From NCBI GenBank assembly GCA_003521845.1, contig DPHB01000010.1, forward strand, positions 1 through 7,543: DNA of 7,543 nucleotides. The letters run 5' to 3'. The stretch is from Oceanospirillaceae bacterium. GTDB lineage: Bacteria; Pseudomonadota; Gammaproteobacteria; Pseudomonadales; Balneatricaceae. Below are positions 1-6,608 of the stretch, one piece after another; the stretch's first letter is position 1; each line of letters opens with the position of its first letter. The notes beneath the pieces were generated by a model. That model did not search any database. It was not told the DNA's origin and saw only the letters and a list, made by a program, of their open reading frames with translations. A program made the position numbers and the translations under genes.

Positions 1-23
1 CCTTACCGCTTGGCGATATCCCA
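1..23 (-). tRNA. tRNA-Gln, 5' part only (cut by window edge)
   Basis: The minus strand from 23 to 1 reads TGGGATATCGCCAAGCGG and then TAAGG. It differs at one base from the start of the E. coli tRNA-Gln genes as I remember them. The piece covers the 5' acceptor strand, positions 8-9 and the beginning of the D arm. The anticodon lies outside the window, so the Gln identity rests on this 5' match and on position: tRNA-Gln commonly follows lolB-ispE and precedes prs in gammaproteobacteria. A good promoter at 86-114 points at it. Confidence 0.8.
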
Positions 24-85
24 ATAATTTTTCAAGTATCTCTATTGAAGGCATGAGCAATCACTTGCCCCAAATAGAGGCGCGT

Positions 86-114
86 ATTTTCCCTGAGGCG
101 GGTGCTAATGTCAA
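86..114 (-). promoter_or_regulatory. sigma-70 promoter for tRNA-Gln (and probably prs beyond it)
   Basis: On the minus strand a perfect -35 box TTGACA (109-114) is followed after 17 bp by GAAAAT (86-91), which matches 4 of 6 bases of the -10 consensus. The predicted transcript would start around 79 and carry a leader of roughly 55 nt before the tRNA-Gln gene at 23. It sits in the gap where ispE would be expected, so the tRNA-Gln unit probably does not depend on lolB read-through. The -10 box is only moderate, and activity is inferred from sequence alone. Confidence 0.5.
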
Positions 115-144
115 TACAGTAGCCGTGTTGCTTAAGGCTTTTTC

Positions 145-180
145 GTTCTTTTTCGGGGGCTTGTTAGAACCCAAAAGAAC
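145..180. repeat. 8-bp inverted repeat just after the lolB stop
   Basis: The arms GTTCTTTT (145-152) and AAAAGAAC (173-180) are perfect reverse complements. A GGG/CCC pairing inside them can extend the stem with a small bulge. The right arm reaches the lolB stop codon (180-182). It could act as a 3'-end RNA hairpin for lolB, but no T-tract follows on the minus strand, so it is not a standard intrinsic terminator. Confidence 0.4.
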
Positions 181-866
181 TAATCGGCAGAGCTGATATT
201 TAAGCGTGGAAATGGATACAGGTTGGCCCAGTTTTTTAATACCAATTTAAGCTTGATGTCATTGCCAGTGATGGTGATTTTATCTGGCATAGGTAGGCCA
301 CTGACTTGTGTGTAGCGTGTAAAGGCCACCTGCCAGCCGGCTTGTTGCAAACTGGCTAACTGACCGTGAGCATTATAGGTGAGTTGCGCGTCACTTGCAG
401 GGCTAGCTATGCCGCGTACCCAATAGCGAATTTCTTGCATAGGAAATTGCCAATCAAAGTGTTCCGCAAATAGTTGCTCAACGCTGTTGGCTTGGGTTTG
501 TTGTTTGGGCGTGGTGGCTATGACTAGGCCTGGGCTGCCTTCAATATGTAGATGCCCTTGGCCGAGGGGGCCAGTGATTAACAAATCAAAGTAATCTCTT
601 CTTTGGCGCCATGTTAGGTTGCCACTGTTGTTCTTCTCGCTAGTGTACACGGCCATCTTGCCCTCTACATCCCACTGCACCAGCTTACTGAGTTCAATAA
701 CGCGGTAACTATATGGGCCGTAGCTAGGGGTGTTGGCAGTCTCCATGTCAGTGTGGGGTTCGATGCCGCCAAGCGTACTACAGGCAGAAATAGAGGCGCC
801 AAGCAGCAAGCCTGCGAATGCGCGGGAGGCTGTGACAAGGTGCTGGGTTTTAGTTGCTGCCTTCAT
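180..866 (-). CDS. lolB: LolB, outer-membrane lipoprotein receptor
   Basis: LolB accepts lipoproteins from the periplasmic carrier LolA and inserts them into the inner leaflet of the outer membrane. The 228-residue product begins with a lipoprotein signal peptide whose lipobox is ISAC, with the lipidated cysteine at residue 29. Ser follows at +2, which fits outer-membrane sorting rather than the Asp inner-membrane signal. The mature part matches the LolB fold: a WDVEGKMAVY strand, LTW, the loop TGPLGQGHLHIEGSPG (E. coli has a similar NPLG segment), an RYWVRG segment, and a C-terminal LPMPDKITI...LKLVLKNW. I chose the ATG at 866 because AAGGA sits 8 nt upstream; an in-frame ATG at 887 would add seven residues. 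The start lies inside the end of the upstream TPR gene (17-nt overlap), which suggests translational coupling. ispE, the usual downstream partner, is missing. Confidence 0.93.
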   Translation of the reverse strand: MKAATKTQHLVTASRAFAGLLLGASISACSTLGGIEPHTDMETANTPSYGPYSYRVIELSKLVQWDVEGKMAVYTSEKNNSGNLTWRQRRDYFDLLITGPLGQGHLHIEGSPGLVIATTPKQQTQANSVEQLFAEHFDWQFPMQEIRYWVRGIASPASDAQLTYNAHGQLASLQQAGWQVAFTRYTQVSGLPMPDKITITGNDIKLKLVLKNWANLYPFPRLNISSAD

Positions 867-2370
867 TGGGGAATTCCTTTTGTGCATCCTGTATTGCTTG
901 TTTAATTAACGCATTGTCTGGATCGTCTTGCAATATGCTTTGCCAGATTAGTTGCGCATCTTCAATGTTGCCAAGTGCCCACTCCACCACGCCTAGGTGG
1001 GCTGCTATTTCAGCATCAGGAAACTCGGCAAACGCTTGTTGCAGATAATTGCGAGCTAGGCGGTAGTGGCCTTGGCGAAAGGCCAGCCAGCCCATGCTGT
1101 CTTTGATGGCTGGGTCTTCTGGCTTTAATGCAAAGGCGCGCTTTATATAGCTTTCAGCTTGCTTTAAATTGCTGTTGTGGTCCGCATAAGTATAGCCCAA
1201 GGCGTTAAGCGCGTTAGCATGGTTTGGATCTTGCTGAATAATAATGAGTAGGTGTTCTTCTGCCAAAGGCCAGTTGCTAAGGTAGGCGGCCAACATAGCG
1301 GCGCCATAGCGTAATTCTGTGTTGTCTGGGTGTTGTGCGACACCTTGTTGGTATAGTTCTGCTGCTAGCTTAGGATTGTCGATACTTTTAAGGTAATCGG
1401 TGTGCAATAAATATAGGCGCGCACTGAGCCGCGGGTAGTCGTCGCGTAGTTGTGCAAAATACGCCTCGGCGGCGGTGCTAGTTGGTTGCTCAATGGCGAG
1501 CTTTTCAATTTTGCTGCGCATCAAGTTGGGGCCGTCGTGGACCAGCCCAAAGTGTTCGGCAGCTTTAGCCTTGTGGCCTAAGCCTAGGTAACTCTGGGCG
1601 GCATAATAGTGGGCTTGTGAATTGTCTGGTTGTTGCTTTACAGCTAACAAAAAGTAAGTTTGAGCCTGCTTTTTTAGATCAAGTTCCAGATACAGAACGC
1701 CTGCAGATAGTAATAGGCTGGTATCGTCAGGGTAATGGTTGAGCAAGCGTGTGAGCAGCGTTATAGCCTGGTTTAGCTCTTGTAGTTGGCTCAGGACTTG
1801 TACATGAATGGAGGCTAACAAGCGGTCAGGTCGTCCCTTGCTTGTATACGGGCTCAGGAAAATATTAGCTTGGGCGTAGTCTTGTTCCGATAGCAAGATT
1901 TCTGCGTAGATAGTGGCGGCTGGTAGATAATCTGGGTGCGCTTGCATGAGGTCAAGCAAGATGCCCTTGGCTGTTTCAGTTTCGCCGCTTTGGGCTAGGC
2001 TTTGGGCAAGGTGTTGTTGAGCTAAAACAGCGTCGGGCTGCAAGTGGGCCCACATTTGGCTGGCTTGTTTGTAAGTTTGCGCTTGGTTGCTTAGTTGGCC
2101 TGCATAGGTTGCCCGTTTGGCGAGGTCTGGGTTTTGTGTGTTTTCTGCCGTAGCCAGGAAGTGTTGGCTGGCTTGTAGGTTTTGGCCGCGATGTAAGGCC
2201 AGTTCACCAGCCAATAAATGCGTAAGATCTTGGCTGCTAAGAGGCGGGGCAGGTGGGGTTGTTGAACAGGCCGCAAGCACGAAGCTGCCGGCAACGAGTG
2301 TAAGCCAATGGCGTAGGGTTTTACCAAGGTGCTGGCGTGGCTTTAATAAGTTGGTAAGTTGCACTGGCAT
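850..2370 (-). CDS. TPR-repeat lipoprotein upstream of lolB (PA4667-like)
   Basis: The predicted 506-residue product is an outer-membrane-anchored TPR protein. Its signal peptide has a basic N-terminus (KPRQHLGKTLRH), the hydrophobic stretch WLTLVAGSFVL and lipobox LAAC with the cysteine at residue 35. A Ser-Thr-Pro-rich linker follows. The remainder is almost entirely helical pairs of the tetratricopeptide type. The clearest are near residues 218-275 (SLLLSAGVLYLE, AHYYAAQSYLGLG) and 386-487 (ALNALGYTYADHN, IKDSMGWLAFRQGHY, AAHLGVVEWALGN). TPR arrays bind other proteins; I know of no proven partner for this family. A similar gene lies between hemA and lolB in Pseudomonas. A TTG at 2373 precedes the ATG in frame, but the ATG at 2370 with AAGGA 9 nt upstream is preferred. 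Its tight overlap with lolB suggests a shared envelope role, which is inference. Confidence 0.87.
   Translation of the reverse strand: MPVQLTNLLKPRQHLGKTLRHWLTLVAGSFVLAACSTTPPAPPLSSQDLTHLLAGELALHRGQNLQASQHFLATAENTQNPDLAKRATYAGQLSNQAQTYKQASQMWAHLQPDAVLAQQHLAQSLAQSGETETAKGILLDLMQAHPDYLPAATIYAEILLSEQDYAQANIFLSPYTSKGRPDRLLASIHVQVLSQLQELNQAITLLTRLLNHYPDDTSLLLSAGVLYLELDLKKQAQTYFLLAVKQQPDNSQAHYYAAQSYLGLGHKAKAAEHFGLVHDGPNLMRSKIEKLAIEQPTSTAAEAYFAQLRDDYPRLSARLYLLHTDYLKSIDNPKLAAELYQQGVAQHPDNTELRYGAAMLAAYLSNWPLAEEHLLIIIQQDPNHANALNALGYTYADHNSNLKQAESYIKRAFALKPEDPAIKDSMGWLAFRQGHYRLARNYLQQAFAEFPDAEIAAHLGVVEWALGNIEDAQLIWQSILQDDPDNALIKQAIQDAQKEFPNEGSN
875..879 (-). promoter_or_regulatory. lolB ribosome-binding site
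   Basis: AAGGA on the minus strand lies 8 nt before the ATG at 866. It decides between two in-frame lolB starts (866 and 887), because it falls downstream of the longer start. It lies within the last codons of the TPR lipoprotein gene. Confidence 0.65.
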
Positions 2371-2379
2371 CAAAAGCTA

Positions 2380-2384
2380 TCCTT
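2380..2384 (-). promoter_or_regulatory. ribosome-binding site of the TPR lipoprotein gene
   Basis: AAGGA on the minus strand lies 9 nt before the ATG at 2370 and 6 nt before an adjacent in-frame TTG (2371-2373). Either spacing is workable, so the start is ambiguous by a single codon. ATG is preferred as the stronger initiator. Confidence 0.6.
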
Positions 2385-2432
2385 ACAGTTCCCCTAATAC
2401 CTAAAGCGGTGGTGGAAACCTTAATTACCCTA

Positions 2433-2438
2433 AGTGTA
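2433..2438 (-). promoter_or_regulatory. possible -10 box for the TPR-lolB unit
   Basis: TACACT on the minus strand matches 5 of 6 bases of the -10 consensus and lies about 63 nt upstream of the start at 2370. No convincing -35 box is seen at normal spacing; the best is TTTATT at about 16 bp. The divergent region must hold a leftward promoter, but its exact place is uncertain. Confidence 0.35.
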
Positions 2439-2477
2439 GCAAATCAAAGATATTAATAAAGCCCATTTGAGTCCCTA

Positions 2478-2504
2478 TTGGCAGACTGTTATTTCAGGTA
2501 TAAT
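2478..2504 (+). promoter_or_regulatory. sigma-70 promoter for hemA-prfA-prmC(-moeB)
   Basis: A perfect -10 box TATAAT (2499-2504) is preceded by TTGGCA (2478-2483, 5 of 6 consensus). The spacer is 15 bp, shorter than the preferred 16-18. The predicted start near 2511 gives a leader of roughly 87 nt before the hemA ATG. The hexamers are strong enough to call, but the short spacer may make the promoter weak or activator-dependent. No specific operator was recognised. Confidence 0.55.
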
Positions 2505-2597
2505 GCTCGCCTTTTTTGGCACGATAGCTTGGTATTTTCGCCTTTCTTGGATTTTACTCCTGGTTAAGCAAGATATTGACGAATAAACTGGTTAATC

Positions 2598-3869
2598 ATG
2601 ACGCTGTTTGTTTTTGGCATAAATCACAATACTGCACCAGTGCGGGTACGCGAACAGGTGGCTTTTGCCCCTGAAGCCACGCCGCAGGCTTTGCAGCGTC
2701 TGTTGGCTGAGACGCCGTTGCAAGAGGCGGCCATTTTGTCCACTTGCAATCGCACAGAAATATACGGCTATAGGCCTGTGGAACAAGCTGCAGAAGATGA
2801 GACTGCTCAGGCTGTAGCTTCATGGATGGCGGGCTTTCACGCTATTGATGTTAGCGATGTGCAGCAGCATAGTTATTATCATAGCCACGATGAAGCAGCG
2901 CGGCACATGATGCGCGTAGCCAGTGGTTTAGATTCTTTGGTGTTGGGTGAGCCTCAGATTTTAGGTCAACTTAAGTCTAGCTATTCGGTGGCCCAAGAAT
3001 ACGCCACCGTATCTAGTCACCTCAATCGTTTGTTCCAGCAATCCTTTACCACGGCCAAGCAAGTGCGCACACAGACAGCCATTGGTGAAAGTCCAGTATC
3101 CGTGGCCTTTGCAGCAGTGGCTATGGCGCGTCAAATTTTTGCTGACTTTAGTCAGCAAAAAGCCTTATTGATTGGTGCGGGTGAAACCATCGAATTAGTA
3201 GCTAGGCATTTGCGCGAAGCCGGTGTACAGCAGTTGATGGTGGCGAATAGAACCTTGCAGCGGGCGGAAAATTTGGCAGCGGAGTTTGATGCCAAGGCCA
3301 TGCTCTTGTCTGATATTCCTGAATACTTAGCGCAGGCTGATATTGTTATTTCCTCCACCGCAAGCCAATTACCTATCTTGGGTAAAGGGGTGGTGGAAAG
3401 GGCCTTAAAGCAGCGTAAACATCGTTTGATGTTTATGGTTGATATTGCCGTGCCACGTGATATTGAAGCCGAAGTCGATGAGCTTGACGACGTTTATTTA
3501 TATACTGTTGATGACTTAAAAGATGTCATCGAAGAAGGTAAGCGCTCACGCCAAGAGGCCGCACAGGCAGCAGAAAAAATCATTGATCAAGGTATCGAAG
3601 CATTCTTGGTGAAAGAAAAAGCCCTCGATGCAGTAGGTACTATTCGTGAGTTTCGCAACAAGATGGAAACTTTACGCGATGCTGAGCTAGAAAAAGCCCT
3701 GGCCAGCTTAGAAAAAGGTCAGCCCGCAGGGCAGGTGTTGCAACGCTTGGCGCGCGATTTGAGCAATAAAATGATGCATGGCCCTACCATCTATTTAAAG
3801 AAGGCTAGCGTCGAAGATAAAGAACATGGCCTGCAAACTGTGCAGGACATCTACGAGTTAAATAAGTAA
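2598..3869 (+). CDS. hemA: Glutamyl-tRNA reductase
   Basis: HemA reduces glutamyl-tRNA(Glu) with NADPH to glutamate-1-semialdehyde, the first committed step of the C5 route to haem and other tetrapyrroles; it is cytosolic. The 423-residue protein is full length. The N-terminal catalytic domain starts FGINHNTAPVRVRE and has the active-site motif STCNRTE with nucleophile Cys50. The signature GLDSLVLGEPQILGQ lies at 110-124. The NADPH-binding domain carries LLIGAGETIELVARHL at about 190-205 and ISSTAS at 251-256. VDIAVPRDIE (281-290) follows, and a long helical dimerisation domain fills the C-terminus. The residue aligned with the haem-linked Cys170 of enterobacterial HemA is Val174. The ATG at 2598 fits the family start, but no clear Shine-Dalgarno sequence precedes it. 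It leads the run into prfA, 2 nt downstream. Confidence 0.97.
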   Translation: MTLFVFGINHNTAPVRVREQVAFAPEATPQALQRLLAETPLQEAAILSTCNRTEIYGYRPVEQAAEDETAQAVASWMAGFHAIDVSDVQQHSYYHSHDEAARHMMRVASGLDSLVLGEPQILGQLKSSYSVAQEYATVSSHLNRLFQQSFTTAKQVRTQTAIGESPVSVAFAAVAMARQIFADFSQQKALLIGAGETIELVARHLREAGVQQLMVANRTLQRAENLAAEFDAKAMLLSDIPEYLAQADIVISSTASQLPILGKGVVERALKQRKHRLMFMVDIAVPRDIEAEVDELDDVYLYTVDDLKDVIEEGKRSRQEAAQAAEKIIDQGIEAFLVKEKALDAVGTIREFRNKMETLRDAELEKALASLEKGQPAGQVLQRLARDLSNKMMHGPTIYLKKASVEDKEHGLQTVQDIYELNK

Positions 3870-3871
3870 TT

Positions 3872-4963
3872 ATGAAAGCTTCTATATTACAGAAATTAGA
3901 TCATCTTAAAGATCGTTACGAAGAGCTTGAAGCGCTTCTGGGCGAGGCTGAAGTGATCATGGATCAAAACAGGTTCCGCGCCTATTCAAAAGAATATGCC
4001 GAACTAGAAGACGTGGTAAAGCTGTATTCTGAATATGTTGTCCTGCAGGATGACATGGATGAAGCCGCCTTGATGCTGGAAGAAGACGACGTCGAAATGA
4101 AAGCCATGGCGCAAGAAGAAATTCTAGCAGGCAAAGCGCGTCAAGAAGGGCTTGAGCTAGATTTACAAAAGCTACTGTTACCAAAAGATCCCAACGATGG
4201 TCACAACACCTTTGTCGAAATCCGCGCTGGTACCGGTGGTGACGAAGCCGCTATTTTTGCTGGTGACCTGTACCGGATGTACACCCGTTATGCCGAAACT
4301 ATGGGCTGGCGTGTAGAAATTATTAGTGCCAACGAAGGTGAGCACGGCGGTTACCGTGAAGTGATCACCCGCATGGTAGGTAACGATGTGTATTCGCGTT
4401 TGAAGTTTGAATCTGGCGCGCACCGCGTGCAGCGCGTACCCGAAACCGAATCACAGGGCCGTATTCATACGTCAGCTTGTACCGTAGCGGTGATGCCAGA
4501 AGCAGAATCGGTGGACGATGTGGATATCAATAAAGGTGATTTGCGTATTGATACCTTTCGCGCCTCCGGTGCCGGTGGCCAGCACGTCAACAAGACTGAT
4601 TCGGCTATTCGTATCACCCATATCCCTTCTGGTGTCGTTGTTGAATGTCAGGATGAGCGTTCGCAGCATAAGAACAAAGCCAAAGCCATGTCTTTGCTAG
4701 CGTCTAAGTTGTTGACTAGTGCTCAGGATGCGGTGGCTGCAGAGCAAGCTGACCAACGTAAGAGTTTGGTGGGCAGTGGTGACCGCTCCGAACGCATCCG
4801 TACCTACAACTATCCGCAAGGTCGTGTGACGGATCATCGTATCAACCTGACCTTGTATCGATTGAATGAAATCATGGAAGGTGACGTCAACTGTGTTATC
4901 GAACCACTGATTAATGAGCATCAGGCCAATATGCTGGCTGCTTTGAGCGATAGCGAAGGTTAA
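3872..4963 (+). CDS. prfA: Peptide chain release factor 1
   Basis: RF1 recognises UAA and UAG in the ribosomal A site and triggers release of the finished peptide. The 363-residue length is normal (E. coli 360). A coiled-coil-like N-terminal domain (about 1-105) precedes RAGTGGDEAAIFA (118-130). The codon-reading tripeptide lies in RVQRVPETESQG as P190-E-T192; it is PAT in E. coli, and the threonine needed for reading U at the first stop position is kept. This tripeptide marks RF1 rather than RF2, which has SPF. The peptidyl-transferase motif is GGQ at 235-237 in SGAGGQHVNKTDSAIRITH. Gln237 is the expected PrmC methylation site. The start is 2 nt after the hemA stop without a strong ribosome-binding site, so translation is probably coupled to hemA. 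Confidence 0.97.
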   Translation: MKASILQKLDHLKDRYEELEALLGEAEVIMDQNRFRAYSKEYAELEDVVKLYSEYVVLQDDMDEAALMLEEDDVEMKAMAQEEILAGKARQEGLELDLQKLLLPKDPNDGHNTFVEIRAGTGGDEAAIFAGDLYRMYTRYAETMGWRVEIISANEGEHGGYREVITRMVGNDVYSRLKFESGAHRVQRVPETESQGRIHTSACTVAVMPEAESVDDVDINKGDLRIDTFRASGAGGQHVNKTDSAIRITHIPSGVVVECQDERSQHKNKAKAMSLLASKLLTSAQDAVAAEQADQRKSLVGSGDRSERIRTYNYPQGRVTDHRINLTLYRLNEIMEGDVNCVIEPLINEHQANMLAALSDSEG

Positions 4964-4968
4964 TCGGT

Positions 4969-5799
4969 ATGCCCACACGTGCGCAGGCGCTGACGTGGGC
5001 GCGGCAACAGCTAGAGGCAGGTGAAAGCCCTGCCTTGGATAGCGATATCATCCTTAGCCATTTACTTGCTTGTAATACAGCTAGCCTTTACGCTTGGCCA
5101 GAAAAACCACTCGAAGCAGATCAATGGCAAGCCTTTCAAGCCGCCATAGCCCGTCGCCATAAAGGCGAACCCGTAGCTTATATCGTCGGTGAGCAAGGTT
5201 TTTGGAATCTGATTTTACAAACACACCCTTCTACGCTGATACCGCGCCCCGAAACGGAGCTTTTAGTTGAGTTGGTGTTGGCGAAATCCTTACCTGAAAA
5301 TACTCGGTTGTTAGATCTTGGTACTGGCACGGGTGCCATTGCTTTGGCTTTGGCTGGTGAAAATTCAAGCTGGCAGGTGCTGGGAGTTGAATTTAATGCT
5401 GACGCCGTGCAGTTGGCGCAAACCAATGCACAGTTAAATAGCATCACCAATGCACGCTTTCAGCAGGGTGACTGGGCCCAGGGTATTGGTGATGGTTGGC
5501 ACTGTATTGTTAGTAATCCCCCCTATATTGATCCGCAAGATCCACACCTGCAGCAGGGTGATGTACGCTTTGAACCCTTGTCGGCTTTAGTGGCTGATGG
5601 CGCCGGCTTGGCAGATATAAAGGTCATTGCGCAGCAGGCTATGCAACGCCTCAATAGTGGCGGCTGGTTGCTATTAGAGCACGGCTATGATCAAGGTCAG
5701 GCGGTGCGGGGTATCCTACTTGCATCAGGCTTTGATCAGGTGCAGACTGAGCTAGACTATGGTCAGCGCGAGCGTGTAACCCTAGGCCAAAAAAGATAG
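4969..5799 (+). CDS. prmC: Release factor glutamine N5-methyltransferase
   Basis: PrmC transfers a methyl group from S-adenosylmethionine to the GGQ glutamine of RF1 and RF2, which speeds peptide release. The 276 residues match the family (E. coli 277). An N-terminal helical substrate-binding domain (about 1-75) leads to the conserved IPRPETE at 91-97. The SAM-binding glycine motif is LLDLGTGTGAIALALA (114-129). The catalytic amide-binding motif is NPPY at 183-186 within IVSNPPYIDPQDPHL, and LLLEHGYDQGQ sits near 234-244. The ATG at 4969 has GAAGG 9 nt upstream, overlapping the end of prfA, and lies 5 nt past the prfA stop. The enzyme is encoded directly after one of its substrates, as in many gammaproteobacteria. 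Confidence 0.96.
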   Translation: MPTRAQALTWARQQLEAGESPALDSDIILSHLLACNTASLYAWPEKPLEADQWQAFQAAIARRHKGEPVAYIVGEQGFWNLILQTHPSTLIPRPETELLVELVLAKSLPENTRLLDLGTGTGAIALALAGENSSWQVLGVEFNADAVQLAQTNAQLNSITNARFQQGDWAQGIGDGWHCIVSNPPYIDPQDPHLQQGDVRFEPLSALVADGAGLADIKVIAQQAMQRLNSGGWLLLEHGYDQGQAVRGILLASGFDQVQTELDYGQRERVTLGQKR

Positions 5800-5855
5800 A
5801 TCAGAAGATAGACTCAAGGCCTTGAACCCGCATTAAACAACATAATGAATTCGCT

Positions 5856-6608
5856 ATGATGAACGACAATCAACTACTGCGTTACAGTCGCCAAATAATG
5901 CTACCAGAATTTGATTATGACGGTCAGCAAGCATTGCTTGATGCTACAGTCCTAATCGTTGGTTTGGGTGGCCTAGGCAGTCCTGTGGCCATGTATTTGG
6001 CGGCAGCGGGGGTTGGGCACCTGGTATTGGTGGACGATGATGCAGTGGATTTTAGTAACCTGCAGCGCCAAATAGCGCATACCGAGGCCGCTATTGATCA
6101 ACCTAAGGTGGTGTCTGCGGCGGCCAGCATCGCGGCTATCAATAGTGATATCAAAGTTACTTGTCTACAACAGCGTCTAGCAGGCGATGCTATGTTGCAG
6201 CAAATAAGCAAGGCTACCCTGGTAGTGGATTGTACCGACAATCAAGGTACGCGTGCTGGTGTGAATGCGGCTTGTTGGCAGTCTAAAACACCTTTGGTGT
6301 CAGGCGCTGCTATACGCTTTGAAGGCCAGTTAAGCGTGTTTGATAGTCGCCAAGAACATTCCCCATGCTATGCCTGCTTATATGCTACCGTAGGCGATAT
6401 GGATGCTACCTGCGCCGCTAACGGTGTTGTTTCACCGATAGTGGGCGTAATAGGTAGCATGCAGGCTTTGGAAGCCATTAAATTGATCGCTGGAGTCGGC
6501 GAGTCGCCAGTCGGTAAGCTGATGATGTTTGATGGCTTGGCAGCTCAGTGGCGCAGCTTTGGCTTGCCAAAACTGCCTGCATGTCAGGTTTGTGGTGGGA
6601 TCGAATAG
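5856..6608 (+). CDS. moeB: MoeB-type E1-like adenylyltransferase (HesA/MoeB/ThiF family)
   Basis: MoeB adenylates the C-terminal glycine of MoaD so that it can be thiocarboxylated for molybdopterin synthesis. The 250-residue protein has RYSRQIMLPEFDYDGQQ near the start and the ATP-binding loop VGLGGLGSPVA (GLGGLG at 36-41). NLQRQI lies at 68-73 and VVDCTDN at 123-129. The segment SGAAIRFEGQLSVF (149-162) closely follows E. coli MoeB. Zinc-binding pairs C171xxC174 and C243xxC246 are intact, and Cys186 sits where family members keep a conserved cysteine. No C-terminal rhodanese domain is present. ThiF and related E1-like enzymes are alternatives, but prfA-prmC-moeB order matches Pseudomonas. 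Two adjacent ATGs (5856, 5859) could start it, and neither has a clear ribosome-binding site. The 56-nt gap from prmC shows no terminator, so co-transcription is likely. Confidence 0.88.
   Translation: MMNDNQLLRYSRQIMLPEFDYDGQQALLDATVLIVGLGGLGSPVAMYLAAAGVGHLVLVDDDAVDFSNLQRQIAHTEAAIDQPKVVSAAASIAAINSDIKVTCLQQRLAGDAMLQQISKATLVVDCTDNQGTRAGVNAACWQSKTPLVSGAAIRFEGQLSVFDSRQEHSPCYACLYATVGDMDATCAANGVVSPIVGVIGSMQALEAIKLIAGVGESPVGKLMMFDGLAAQWRSFGLPKLPACQVCGGIE

Noticed and set aside
121..143. Possible plus-strand terminator (AGCC...GGCT followed by Ts)
   Set aside because: The stem is only 4 bp with an 11-nt loop, and no plus-strand gene upstream in the window needs it.
53..196. Plus-strand 47-codon reading frame across the lolB-tRNA-Gln gap
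   Set aside because: GAAGG lies only 1 nt from the ATG, too close to serve as a ribosome-binding site. The frame runs antisense into the end of lolB and the peptide has no recognisable feature.
2117..2404. Plus-strand 95-residue frame antisense to the TPR lipoprotein gene
   Set aside because: It lies within a clearly coding gene on the other strand, has no ribosome-binding site of note and low-complexity Cys/Arg/Trp-rich composition typical of shadow frames.
4697..4978. Minus-strand 93-residue frame antisense to prfA
   Set aside because: prfA is unmistakable on the plus strand and this frame shows no known motif; it is an antisense shadow.
5814..5825. 12-bp perfect palindrome TCAAGGCCTTGA between prmC and moeB
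   Set aside because: It has no loop and no T-tract, so it is not a terminator. It could be a dimer binding site, but a single short palindrome is too weak to call.
5845..5858. Four-codon mini-frame (ATG AAT TCG CTA TGA) overlapping the moeB start
   Set aside because: Stop and start overlap as in coupled genes, but it has no ribosome-binding site and its length makes chance the simplest explanation.
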